DNA of 64,000 nucleotides from Trichinella spiralis (Eukaryota > Nematoda > Enoplea > Trichinellida > Trichinellidae). Where the stretch lies: assembly GCA_000181795.3 (NCBI GenBank), contig CM012953.1:15623998-15687997 (forward strand), given 5' to 3'. Shown in pieces: positions 1 to 11,604 of the stretch. The notes under the pieces are model-generated. The model saw only the letters and a list, made by a program, of their open reading frames with translations. It ran no database searches and was not told where the DNA came from. Made by a program: the position numbers and the translations under genes. Positions within the stretch are counted from its first letter, which is position 1; the number at the start of each line of letters is the position of its first letter.

Positions 1-2264
1 CATTGTCATGCGTCTGATTAGAAATTACCCTTTGATTGATTTAGTTAGCAGTGACTGATATTTTTCACAATAGGTGTAAATTGAATTTGTTAAATAATAA
101 ATTTGGATTCAGTTAGTTCATTGGACCAGAATTTTAAAAGCAATTTCTTTTTCATTTTTTCCATTTTAGGATTCAGTTTCCGGAATTTAATTTCTTTACC
201 AATTTATTTGTATTCCAAAATAGGGAACAGTAATTTTATAAAATTTGCCGTAAATTTCAAAGAGACGGCTTTTCAGCTTTGTAAATTAAGGGGTTTTGGT
301 TAGGTAAATTGGAAAAATTCAAATCCCGAATTTGGAAATTTATAAATATTATCTGTGAAGAAGTTTCAAATGCAAAATAGTGAACATGCAACCTCGTTTT
401 AAATAGATAGTGCCGAAAAATATTAATTAGTGCCCAATGCAAGTAGTATGCGCTATGACACAAAACGATGTTAAATTATTTTATTAAATGTAATTACGTG
501 TTATAATACTTATTACAATAATATTCCAATTATAGGGCCATTTTATATAAACCACCTGCACAAAAAAGAGGAAGAATTCTGATAGCACCAGGAGCGGCCT
601 GGGAGGTATATCCGGCAGATCTCGATGCCGGTGCGGGTCATTCATTTTGGAAAACATTTGAAAGTGTAGTTGGAGCTCATAATAATAAAAATTTTTTTGC
701 ATATAACAATGCGGCACCTGGTGTAGTAGGAGTTAAAACAAAATCGAATAGCAAAGGTTTTTGCAGAATTTTGTAAAAAACGTTGCCATTAATGATGCAT
801 GTTTAGGTGTTGTAATATTAGACACTACAGCTCCACTAGATGAAGCTGCTTGGATTGTTCATACAGTGCCTGGTTATCCAAAACCAAAAGTGGCATACAC
901 ATTTCCAGCATCAGAATATGCAAATGGTCATTTATTGATTTGTCTTACAATTGCTGAATCTCAAATCGAACCAATAGGTTTGTCTATTTACATTGAAATG
1001 ATAATTTACCTGAATGAAGTCTGAATGAATTAAAATGCAATGAATTACAGTCATTCAGTTTATACTATTTAATGTCAGTTGCGTTTGCTACTTTGTTTTT
1101 TAAAATATTTTCTTTCTCTCAATGCAGATTCAATGAGATAAAAAATATAGATAGAATCTTCACGAAAAATATGATAAGAAATGTATTTAGCTTTAAATTT
1201 TTATTATTTCAAGAATTAAATCACTTTCGTTCATTTCATTATTCATTATTCAACAGTGTTTTTCTTCGTAAAAACAAATTATTGAATATTATTTATACCA
1301 TAGGTATATCATATTTATACCATATTAAAAATAAAATTGTTATCAATAATGCAATATTATATTATAGAATAATAATACGAAACTTGAAAATATTACTGCT
1401 TTCTGAATATGCGGTGTGCAAGCAGTTTAGCAATCTATTAACTGAACTGTAGACATACTGCATATTTCATAACGCTTATTTCAAAAAACAAACAAAGAAT
1501 AAAAGAAATGAAATATTTCAGCGGCTGCTTTATTGATGACTTCACCATTTATTTATTACAATGACGTTCCTGATGCAGAAGTAAACCCCAGACCTTCATT
1601 GAAAAAGGTGCTAAGTGGGGAAACTGCTGTGAAGCCACCATTTTCAGCAAAACAGAACATTAAGACACAAGGAAATCCCACAGTTCCAGTTCAAATATTC
1701 AGTAAATCTGAACGATCCAAATACGGTAACTATTATTTTATAAAATGTGACAGAATGATAAAATTATTAAAATATGTGCAAATACTGGAAAAGCGCGTAA
1801 GTTAATTATTCTGTGACTGTGTTTAACATTACGCATTCGATTCTGCTTATTAGATATTTTATTTCTTTGCTGGAATATTTTCAGAAATATACAAGAAAAT
1901 TATATCTAAACAGTTGAAGAAGACAATCAAAGTTTGGTCAAGACGGGATAAAAAATTGAAAGCAAATTGCAAAATTCCTGGAAGACATATACTTCTTGTT
2001 TCAAGTCCTATAGATGTTAATACGCAAGCTAGTAGTTTAGAAAAGGATGTTACAAATTGGTTGATTCCTGAGAATGGAGATATTTTCTGTGCAGTTGACA
2101 AGCCTTATGCGGTATGTTACGGTGTTTTATAATTTTATTAATATATTAATGGTGATTTTCAGATATCACAAAAATATGAACCAGCTGTTGCAGTTTGTAT
2201 TCAGCAAGCGAATATTTTTACACATTTTAACACTATTGCTGCGAAAGTAGATTCCTGTTCTTAA
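1..2264 (+). CDS. DNase II-like secreted protein, gene A (5' partial)
   Basis: Partial member of the DNase II family (PLD superfamily nuclease fold), presumably secreted. Exons read as 536-756, 807-977, 1522-1725, 1885-2111 and 2163-2264, all with GT-AG introns and matching phases, giving 307 residues. Exon 1 (signal peptide to VDW) should lie just upstream of the window; 1-535 is intron. Family signatures seen: AILYKPP after the VDW junction, AWIVHTVPGYP (human WLVHSVPNFP), IFSKSERSKYG (human FAKFSKFG) and FCAVDKPY (human CVGDMNR). The first HxK motif reads NSK (in SNSKGVVILD) and the second reads VTN (in DVTNW), so catalysis is probably lost. The first ~350 bases differ from the sister copy at 26098 mainly by doubled letters, as at a poor contig edge. 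Identity as DNase II-like is secure; lack of activity is inferred. Confidence 0.88.
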
Positions 2265-2739
2265 AAATTCAATTTCGCCAAAAACGCATTTTAAACAGTA
2301 ATAAATTGTTGCTGTCAATAAAACTATGGTGTTTTTTGACGTTACAACGAATTTTTGCATTTTCTGTTCAAAGACAATGAACAGTTGCATCTTTTTAAAT
2401 TTTATTTTACCATTACCCGCTTTACTTGAAGAAATTTACAATACAATCACATTTCAGCCTAATATCTTTCTTATACTGCTCTCGATTGCCTGTCAACCAA
2501 TAGAATACGCTGATTTATAGTTATTCACAAAAAATTTAAAATCAATTTTTCCTAATTGACGGATTACTTTTTTTTGCTTCTCCTTCTTACACTTGCAATT
2601 ATTTACGTGTATTACAAACAGATTAAAATAATAAACAGATGTAGATGAATACATTCGTATATTTTATCGTCAAACAAGTTCTTATAAAATTACAAAATTT
2701 CATCCCGATGTGATATTCACATTTCATTAACATATAGGC
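2265..2739. other. Intergenic, no gene seen
   Basis: A+T-rich stretch between the stop codon of gene A and the 3' part of the degraded minus-strand locus. Short open frames here have no family resemblance. Confidence 0.5.
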
Positions 2740-2743
2740 ATTT

Positions 2744-3943
2744 GTGAATGTGGCATTTTTGAAGAAATTATCTGATTTCGTTTTTTATGGCTATGGAAGA
2801 GTAAGTCCCATTAACTGTATTGCTGTCTTACTGAGGAGTAGTGCCATTCGACAAGTTTTTCCATTAAGTATCTTATTCGGTAGAACTGTTCAAGAAATTT
2901 CTCCACATTGTAGTAACTTTATGTTGTCTTTACCTAATATCCAAAAGCAAACACATATCATTGCAAATAATATGGTGATGTAAAATCATTTTTTGATTAA
3001 CAATAATGCACAGAGTTTCATTGAAGCATCACATATTCTTCATTTGCTCATCGTTGAAGAACAATTTATGGATGACTTAGCAGTAAGCAGTTGAGACGAT
3101 ATATCACTTTTTTACTAAATCTTATTTACATTACTCTTCAACAGCATTTTAACAAGGTTGTTCTGATATTGCTCAGATGATGATGTTTAAATAATTCACG
3201 AAAGGATTCTCTTCTCTCAAATCAGTTGAATCAATAACTGCTATATATGGTTGCTTTTCCTGTTTATTAAATCTTTACCGTTATGCTTTGTAAATGTAAA
3301 ATATAATAAAATTAAAATTTGTCAAAATAAAAAATTTTGTATTCAGTGACAGAAGAAACTGAATTTCAGTATGAAAACCTTTAAAGAAGTTTTTCGATAA
3401 TTCTACCAAGCCCCACTCATTCTTTCTATTACTATCATTAATGATATTTTTGAAGCATTTTTAAATTGCAAATGAATCGACTTCGACCCAATGAGTTGCT
3501 CCACCAAGCATCTATATGTTAAAATTAACACCGCATGCTAATGTTTCACTAAGTCATACAATGTTTCGATAAATTTAAATGTTTTTTAATATTTAAAGTA
3601 ACGTTATTTTAATATAAATGAAAATTTAAATAAAATATATTCATTTTCATTTTCAAATCTCTTACCCGCTCATTAACTGTATTACCAATATTTATTACAA
3701 TATAATTTTTCGAATTTTTAGAAATTAAAAGAGAAACATCTCCTCCATTTTCACCTTGTACAATAATAATTTTAAAGCGATGATTAAATTCAGTTATGCA
3801 ATGATAAATTAGTTTATAACTTTCAAGAATGTTTAATAAGACGCTTTTACAAATGCTTTATATATTTATATTTTAGTTGTAGTTACCTGAGCTTCGCTAA
3901 CGGTGAAGAAAAATACCAATAAAATGCAAAACTTGAAGATCAT
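2744..3943 (-). pseudogene. Degraded secreted-protein gene, family not recognised
   Basis: Coding-like pieces on the minus strand in a plausible exon order. A 19-residue signal-peptide exon ending SEAQ sits at 3943-3887, with a GTAACT donor after it. A piece running up to a GTAAG donor near 3667 reads about 60 residues, including FKIIIVQGENGGDVSLLISK. A piece near 3510-3370 includes GGATHWVEVDSFAI. A piece near 3260-3140 includes PYIAVIDSTDLREENPF. A last piece near 2900-2800 includes VEKFLEQFYRIRYLMEKLVEW. I see at least one in-frame stop (after DSFAI) and a frame change after VNYLNII, and exon 1 does not join the next piece in frame. Probably a decayed secreted-protein gene, less likely a live gene that I have mis-spliced. 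No function can be assigned. Confidence 0.35.
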
Positions 3944-5430
3944 TTTTTATAAGAAATATTTTCTGATTCTAACTATGACTTTATTCTATTCTAATGATTC
4001 TAACTAATGAATAACAGCAAGGACTTTTATACTTTTCCTTGTATGAAAAGTAAATTATACGCATTTTTGAGTATATTTGAATACTGAATGCTTATTACAA
4101 ATAATTTTTGCAGCATCTGATACTATGCCCATGGAAATTTGTAAATATTCTGTGCTGCAATAATATAAAAAACATAATAATATAAAAGAAGCACATACAC
4201 ATAGATGATAAATTCTGCTATTGTAATTATTTGAATAGCTGATATTACTTCTGACTTATTTATATTTTTTAAATAATATTTACACCTAATTTAATAAATT
4301 TCATTAGAATTTGTTCAACTGTGTTAAATTAGATTTTGCTTTTCAACAGTTATGTTTATTTTATTCTTAGAAACATTATTGATATTTAATACATATTATT
4401 TAATAAAATAGAAAAAATTTTCTTAAAAAATTGTTCATCGTGTCATGCATGTAAAGCTGACGTCAATTTGATATTTATCATTCAAAGCTTTGAAAAACGG
4501 TCCATATTTTTTTATGAATTAAACACAAGGAAATAATATCTTCTCTAAAACACATATACGTATTATTTTGCACTTAAATTACTCCCCTGCTTATTATTGC
4601 CCATAATAACTGATTAATGAATGTTTAAGAACTTGCTTTCCTAGAAAAACCATTGTTTTCTTATCGCAGTTTTACAGTGAGAATTTGCGGATTAGTGATT
4701 CAGTGATAATTTGCTTATTATTTCTTGAATGTATGCGTTTAATGTATGCAAATTATTGCGCGGTTAATAATGAAGATTAAAATCATTTTAATGAAAGTTA
4801 ATAATTTAATGCTTAGTTAACACTGAAGCGAATTTTTTGAATTTAAAAGTAATAATTAATAGACGTTTTGCTGTTTTTTTATTAACAATACTTACTGATT
4901 TAATAATTTCTAAAAAACAATATAAATTTAGGTTTTGCTGGAATCTTTTTCCTTAATTGAAAATTTTCAATTTAAATAAAATTAACTGATAAAAATACAG
5001 TTATAAAAGCAGTTATAAGCACTTCGATTAGAAAATTAATTTTGAATATTTCTACTGTAAGGGAAAACAATGCTGGGAAAAATTGCCTTTTCATAAACTG
5101 AATTTCATTTCACTTTTAAATGTATTTTTTAAAATGAAAAATTGAAGACAACGACTTCACTATTAACGCATATTAATGCCATTACTATTGCTTAATTCCC
5201 TTAATTTTGAATTTGATTGTGCAACTCTTAAATGATAACCTTTTTCGAAAAATAACATTTTTCAATTGTAGAACTTTTACTGCAGAATGTAATAAGTGTT
5301 GTCTGATACCCAATATTCAAAGATAATTAATAATTCAGTTGTTAATCAATTTTTTTATTTTACAAGTATTTTATTTTTGCACTACCAAAACACATTTTTG
5401 TGTGGCTGATTTTGATTACAATGTCTTTTC
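3944..5430. other. Intergenic A+T-rich DNA, nothing recognised
   Basis: Very A+T-rich, many stops in all frames, no RNA gene or repeat structure recognised by eye. It includes whatever promoter the degraded locus at 2744-3943 once had. Confidence 0.5.
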
Positions 5431-5439
5431 ACTATTACT

Positions 5440-6370
5440 GATGAACATTTATTATTATTGTTGGAAACATTAGTTTCCAGAGAAATTTGCCCCCAAAAGC
5501 CATGCAGGTCGAGGAAGCCATCCCCGTCACTTTGGGATAATTTTCATGGTCATCCAAAATGCTGAATGAGCATGGCGCCACCGCAGCAGAGCCGGAATGC
5601 TTGCTGGAAGCAAGGAAGTGAACAAAATACGTCACATTGGCAGCCTACAATTGTCCCAAGACAAGGATAACCAAATTTCATTTGTCCTAAATGGTGGACC
5701 TGAGGTCGGTACGCTCCGTATTTATGCCGGTGAAATCCGAAACCGAGGAATCGAATCGAGTGATCGAGTCGAGAGCGGAGTGCTGGTGTGATTCGTGCGA
5801 GAGCCATTTACGTCAAATTTGAACCACTGAACCCGGTAAAGACAATAGAGGATCACCAATGTCGATCCTATGTAAAGGCTTGGACAATGCAGACTTGGTA
5901 GTATCAACCTAGTCATCGTTGACGAGGTTGGAAACGAAACAAGTGCGAGCGTGTGATCAAGTGAAGTGCGAGTATCGCAGACGAATTTACGATCTTAACG
6001 AGTTGCCATCATTTCGTTGGAATCGAGTCTGTGTCATCCTGAATCACCATAAAGTTTGAGTATCAACTTTGTGATTGTTTTCCTTGTATCGACCGACTCT
6101 TCGGCTTTGCTGTGAGTCGATTTGAACTGCGCTCCTGAACATGAATAATAATACAGTCCACTGCCAGTTGCCATAATTGTGTTGCCAACAATGTGAATAT
6201 TGCAATGAAAAATGATTACAGAGAATAGATAATTCAATTAGAAAAGTAATTGTAGTGGGTACAGTAAACATAGCTGTCTTGCCTGATATTCTTACATAAT
6301 ACTGTAACATCATCTCATGATTGTATCTCATATATTGCTTGCGTTCTGTCTAATAAAACTCGGCTTTTGA
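5440..6370. repeat. G+C-richer repeat-like block, identity unknown
   Basis: Base composition jumps relative to both flanks, as it does in the retroelement at 28.5-31.7 kb, and reverts after about 6370. Overlapping frames of 60-95 codons on both strands show no recognisable domain. Best guess is an old mobile-element fragment or solo repeat end; no terminal repeats or target duplication could be found by eye. Confidence 0.3.
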
Positions 6371-6392
6371 CTGAATCATTACAGTAATGCAG

Positions 6393-6604
6393 TAAAGAAG
6401 AATTATTAAACAGGAAAATCTTCAGAACAAGCATCCGCTGCAGAGACACTAATTCATAAAACCGAAGGAAGTAAAAACATCAACCTACAGTGGAATAGCT
6501 TGTTACTTTGAACAGGTTGGCAAAATGTTTACGGTGCATTGCAATGTAAGGCAGTTAATACCGCACCGCAGAAAGAAATGCATCCATATTCGCTAATATA
6601 AAAT
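6393..6604. repeat. Dispersed repeat, copy 1 (pairs with 14811-15020)
   Basis: About 210 bp matching 14811-15020 in the same orientation at roughly 80 percent by eye. Shared words include GGAAGTAAAAACATCA, AGTGGAATAG and GCAGAAAGAAATGCA. Each copy lies 0.5-0.9 kb beyond the stop of a DNase II-like gene (B here, C for the other). This suggests that the duplicated unit includes downstream flank rather than that this is an independent element. Confidence 0.65.
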
Positions 6605-7068
6605 GTATTGTGATTCTACGCCAACAAAAATATCTACAAAAAGAACGCGGAGGAACATTACAGTAGGTGCAGCAGTGTCACGTCACCAGTGTGCGTACGT
6701 AGGTGTGTTCCCGCGCTCTCTCGGAGTGCACTGTCTCTCTGTGTGTGTAATCTCCCGTGTATTATACATTAACTTGGTATTGTGTTGTCATTACAAGTAA
6801 AGTCTCTGCATATATCAATCAGTTCACATAAACAACAAAACATCACTGTCAGCCACTTCAGAATATTGGATTAACAGATATTAATTTCAGTTACAACTTA
6901 AATTTATATGAAAGGTGAAAGGAATGTACCGCATTTATGAAATGCAGAAACGAAAAAGTTTTTTCGTATGAGTTCGTTTTAATGTTAAAACCATGATACT
7001 TTACTTGGCAGAAACGATTCATCATTGTTTAAAAAAAGAATGCCGATGCCTGTTTGATGAATTTGAAT
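6605..7068. other. 3' flank of gene B, no gene
   Basis: Contains a short G+C-richer patch at 6660-6760 with GT/CT runs that could be a retroelement-end fragment, then ordinary A+T-rich DNA up to the stop of gene B. No coding feature is supported. Confidence 0.4.
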
Positions 7069-10000
7069 TTAAGAACAGGAATCCACCTTGGCAGCAATAG
7101 TGTTGAAACGTGCAAAAATATTCGCTAATTGCATGCAAACTGCAACAGCTGGTTCATATTTTTGTGAAATCTAAAATCACCATAAATATACTAAGGAAAT
7201 TATAAACCATAGTAACATACCGCATAAGGCTTGTCAACTGCACAGAAAATATCTCCATTCTCAGGAATCAACCAATTTGTAACATCCTTCTCTAAACTAC
7301 TAGCTTGGTTGTCAACACTTATAGGACTTGAAACAAGAAGTATATGTCTTCCAGGAATTTTACAATTTGCTTTCAATTTTTTATCCCGTCTTGACCATAC
7401 TTTGATCGTCTTTTTCAACTGTCTAGATATTATTTTCTGGTATATTTCTGAAAACATTTCAAGGTGAAATAGTGCAAAATGCTAAAATATTTCAGCAATA
7501 AGAAAAAGTATGTGAAATTACAAATTCAAATTTTTGATGATTACTCAATAAATAATTTATACGTTTTGTCCATACGTGCTCATATTTTAGGGGTTTAACA
7601 ATTTTGCAAAATTTCAAATATCTTTCTACAAATGAAATAGTTACCATATTTTGATCTTCCAGATTTGCTGAATATTTGAACTGAAACTGGGTCACCTGCT
7701 TGTGTTTTAATGGCTTGTTTTGATGAGAAAGGTGGATGGATAGGAGTTTCTCCATTCAGTAGCTTTTTTAGCGTTGGTCGCGTTCTTACTTCTGCATCAG
7801 GGACATCATTGTAATGGATGAATGGTGATGCCACAAATAAAGCAACTGCTGAAATATGTGTATTCCGTTATGCTTAGTTTACTTTATAAATTCACTGAAA
7901 AGAAGCTTATGATATTCCTATTGTTCAGGAAATAAATTAGTAAATTCCTTCCCTAATAAAATTTTCACAAAGCTTTCTATTATTCATAGATAGATTTGTC
8001 CTTAGCTTTGTTATTATTGCAACAGTGTACTTTTTTGCTATAAAAAGCACTGCTTGTAATGAATTATAAATCCAATGAAAGCGAAGTAATTTATAAAATA
8101 ATACAAATTGGAGAATGAGTAACGAGATCTTTTCTCTTCTTGTTATCTTCATTGAAAGAAAGAAAGATTTCTTAAAAACAAAGTAGGTACAGTAACTGAA
8201 GTTAAGAAAATCAATCTTGTAAAAAATTGAATAACTGAAATTACTTTCATTGTCTTTCAAGATTCAATTACGTCAAATTAAAATTAAAACTTCAATATAA
8301 GGAAACAAACCTATTGGTTCAATTTGGGATTCAGCAATTGTAAGACAAATCAATAAATGACCATTTGCATATTCTGATGCTGGAAACGTATATGCCACTT
8401 TTGGTATTGGATAACCAGGTACTGTATGAACAATCCAAGCAGCAGAATCTGCTTGCGGAGTATTGTCTAATATTACAACTCCTAAACATGCATAAAATGT
8501 AGCAACTTCCATCTTTACCCCTTCTCAAAAAGACCTTTGCTATTTGATTTTGTTTTAATTCCTATTACACCGGGTGCTGCATTGTTATATGCAAAAAAAC
8601 TTTTTGCCGGATGATTTCCCACAACACTTTCTAATGCTTTCGCAAATGAGTGATCTCGAGCATTCTCAAGATTCTGTGGATTTGGTGCCCATGCTCCTCC
8701 TGCCGGTACCAAAATTTTTCCTGCTTTCTCTCCAGGTGGTTTGTATAATATGGCCCTGCAATTGTAAGTTTATTCCACTACATTCATATATTATTGTTTT
8801 TCATATTTACTTTTAATGGAATAAAAGTTTATGTACTTTATATTATTTGGAACTTTGCTAACACTGGTTGTTAATTTAGTACTTTATATACTATTTATTT
8901 ACAGTGAATGTGTTTTGTGCCACATTTGCATCTTAATGCAGGAATACAAATGACTAAGAAAATCTTCAAGAAAGTATAATATTATTAAAGTAAGTGATAG
9001 AATCAGCAGTACAGTTGAACTTTGATTATTTGACCACTGATTATCTGAACACCGGATTATCTGGACACATTTTGGCAGACTGGCTAAAATGCATTGTTTA
9101 TGGTATTAAATTCAACCAGCATTTTCCTTATACTGTAACTTTCTGTTGTTTGTTAATTTTTATGTGCGGTATGTCTACTACTAGTGTAATAAATGATTCC
9201 AATACTGTACTTAATGATCATCAAGTGATCATCGAACAGTAACTGCCCTTGCTTCCTTCGGTTGTTGTTGTCACTCTCACACTCACTCTCATTCTCTCTC
9301 TCACTCTCACTCTCTTCTCGGCCGTTGTTTTGTTTGTTATAGTCTACAGTAAACTCAATCACCCACATTACACTAGAAAGAGAAAGGTTTTGGGTTTAGA
9401 GCAAAAACTAAGTAAAAGAACAAAAGCTTTAAGTCATGTAAAGAAAGTGTGCCTCTTCTTTATTGCGTGATTTCTGGAGGTTGCGATCGTTTGCAGCTGT
9501 TGTTAGTGGGAAAATCAAAACGTTCGCGACCTATGATTGGTGTGCAGAAGTTGCTGGTGGTTTACGATTATCAACCAAAAGCCTGGATGACAGGAGATAT
9601 TTTTTCCTAAGTAATATGATGACATATTTATTCCTTACGTTAAAAAATACAAGCAAAAGACAATGTAATCAGGAAAGATGCTACTCATAATTGGCAATGC
9701 ACCTTGTCATCCTAGTTGCGAATTGCTAGACCGTAAAAATGGCTTGTTCAAGGTTATGTTTTGCCAGTTAATACATCGTTGGTTGTTCAGCCAATGGATC
9801 AGACTGTTATTCAAAATTTAAAGAAAACGGTGGAGGAAGTAACTCCTGTGAAGAATTGTTCTTTCATATGCTGACGGAGATGATCTGATGTCACAAATTA
9901 GGAGCATAAATTTCAAAGATTGCTGCTATATGATAGCCCAAGCGTGGAACTCGATTTCAGGATCTACTCTGCAGGTTTCATGGAATAAAATTCTTGATTA

Positions 10001-11439
10001 TAACGAAGAATGCGTAAGCCTTCAGTAAACTATAATGATGACTGTACAACTGTAATAGAAATGTTCAAAAATTTTATGTTATTGCGGGACAAAGTCAGAC
10101 AGTTGATCAAATCCCATTATTTGAAGCATTAACTGATTATAATATACTAAAAGAGATTAGAATGAAGACGTTAATATGCCTGATAAGCCAAATGAAGGGC
10201 TGAGCCATTCAGAACCCTATTCTCGCGTCAATGTCCTCTTCAAGTAGATGAAGCATCAAAAAGAATTTAACGCTACTCTGCTGATGTTAATGAGACGTAT
10301 TCGCAATATCACTGGACAGAGAATCGTTGAAACAAAAATTCATTGCTGATTATATAGAATATGGCACAAAGTAAACCTAGTGGTTTTTGAATGTAGCGCT
10401 GAAAAAATATAATTGACCGTGTTAAAAAGCGCTTATGCAATTTAAGCGAATAAAAGTAAAATAACGTTGCATGATGAACAGAATGTTTACTATTCCGCGC
10501 CTGATTGAGGATAACAGCTATAAACGCTTCAATTATGTACATAGATTAAAAAAATTAAAAATACCAGATAATCTGAAAATTTGATTATCCGAAGGACCAC
10601 AAAAGTTGTGTTTGGATAATCAGAGCTCCACTGTAATTGTGAAATAAATAAACTAGCAAAAATAGATAAATAAATAAAAATAAATTTATAAATATAAATA
10701 CATAAATATATATATGTTATATAATAATAATAATAATCACTGTCAACGGTGTGAGAAGCCTCTGAAACCTTCGATGCTTTTTTTTGATTGAACCTGATTT
10801 AGAATATCTGTGGAATAGTGGAAGCAAGATAAGAATATCTGATGGTTCAACCGTAAACAAAGCAAACGCATGATTATTAAACTGTTAACAGCATTTAAAT
10901 TACAACGATCATATAAGTATTATTAGTATTATTGTGATTTCAATTTTATGATAATATAATATCTGTGTTATTTTATAATATAAACGGAACAAATGTGCAT
11001 AAAAAGGAGAAGCTGCTTGTTTCAAAATTCTGTGTAAGTGCCCAACATAAAATGAAGTAAGAAATTCAAATTCATAGTTATTTTGGAAAATATCAGTAAC
11101 TGTTATGTAACAGAAATCAAATGAAATTCTTGTTCAGACACTGTATTCTACAAATGGCAAAAGCAGATGAAGCAAAAGTGTTCAATGTGCTTATACCAGC
11201 TCAATTGCAAATAAAAATAAGCTGAAAATCTTTGTTGTCTTCTGATTGTTTATTCATTAATTACACTGGAGTGTATTCACAATATACAAAAAGAAGTTTT
11301 TTACAGTCCTGCGCAAAAAGATACCTTACCAATCTACATCCCCCGCTCCATTAGCTTGTTGACATTTCGAAGTCTGAGCAGCGCAAAAATGAAAAATGCA
11401 TGGGATCAGTGATGTTAATAATGCTATTGCTTTTATCAT
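7069..11439 (-). CDS. DNase II-like secreted protein, gene B
   Basis: Six exons: 11439-11330, 8755-8535, 8481-8311, 7848-7645, 7447-7221 and 7170-7069, totalling 345 codons (344 aa; human DNase II alpha about 360). The start was chosen at the ATG opening a clear signal peptide (MIKAIALLTSLIPCIFHFCA). The mature part begins QTSKCQQANGAGDVDW, like human CYGDSGQPVDW. Domain signatures: VDW/ILYKPPGEK, AWIVHTVPGYP, FSKSGRSKYG, DVTNW and FCAVDKPY. The HxK positions read NSK and VTN, so it is predicted inactive as a nuclease. Intron 2 is only 53 nt. Intron 1 is 2.6 kb and contains a Tigger-type DNA transposon. Likely secreted, as is known for this Trichinella family; an inactive relative might bind DNA or host factors, but nothing here shows that. 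Confidence 0.9.
8482..8534 (-). other. 53-nt phase-1 intron conserved in the DNase II-like genes
   Basis: Sits between SNSK and GVVILD. It opens with GTCTTT and ends with GCATGTTTAG. Equivalents are 50 nt (gene A, 757-806), 53 nt (C, 17150-17098), 52 nt (D, 22204-22153) and 51 nt (E, 26835-26885). The differing lengths make an unspliced reading break frame or stop in every copy, while splicing restores the frame in all five. Confidence 0.85.
9012..10633 (+). mobile_element. Pogo/Tigger-type DNA transposon, inactive
   Basis: Flanked by TA on both sides (9010-9011 and 10634-10635). The ends are inverted: the left begins CAGTTGAACTTTGATTAT and the right, read inward, CAGTGGAGCTCTGATTAT. Transposase remnants are in several frames. 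A CENP-B-like helix-turn-helix start (KRKVLGLEQKL) lies near 9380-9415. A core piece with GKSKRSRPM and PKAWMTGDIF lies at about 9509-9607. GNAPCHPS lies near 9696, where the family normally has DNAPSHP, so a catalytic Asp is replaced by Gly. QPMDQTVIQNLK lies near 9789. Multiple stops and frame changes make it dead. It is nested in intron 1 of gene B. Confidence 0.85.
9271..9312. repeat. CT-rich microsatellite inside the Tigger element
   Basis: Imperfect runs of CACTCT/CTCTCT on the plus strand. They give an artificial Thr/Leu-rich open frame that is not a gene. Confidence 0.8.
10660..10738. repeat. A+T-only low-complexity tract
   Basis: Repeated AAATA, TATA and AATAAT words in intron 1 of gene B, just beyond the transposon's right end. 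Confidence 0.75.
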
Positions 11440-11508
11440 TGACAATGCGGATATAGTTGTCAAAACGTTAGCAGCCATTTAACACTTTATGTTCTAATGT
11501 CACAGAGC

Positions 11509-11604
11509 TTTTAACTGTTTGCGTAAATAATCCCTTTGAAAATCTTAGAAATATTTACTTTCTTGATTGATAATTACATTTGTAAATAACTTCAAAAATC
11601 ATTA
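11509..11604 (-). promoter_or_regulatory. Conserved upstream block of gene B
   Basis: Lies 70-165 bp before the ATG and aligns without large gaps to equivalent blocks before genes C, D and E. Shared elements on the plus strand: GTTTGCGTAAATAAT, AGAAATATTTACTTTC and TTTGTAAATAAC. The GTAAAYA words resemble forkhead-factor sites, with one near each end of the block. Function is inferred from position and conservation only. Confidence 0.55.

Noticed and set aside
740-830. Apparent frameshift or stop shared by all DNase II-like copies after SNSK
   Set aside because: A 50-53-nt GT-AG intron of matching phase removes it in all five copies and restores the family sequence SKGVVILD.
9249-9470. Thr/Leu-rich open frame over the CT repeat
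   Set aside because: It is the translation of a microsatellite inside a dead transposon.
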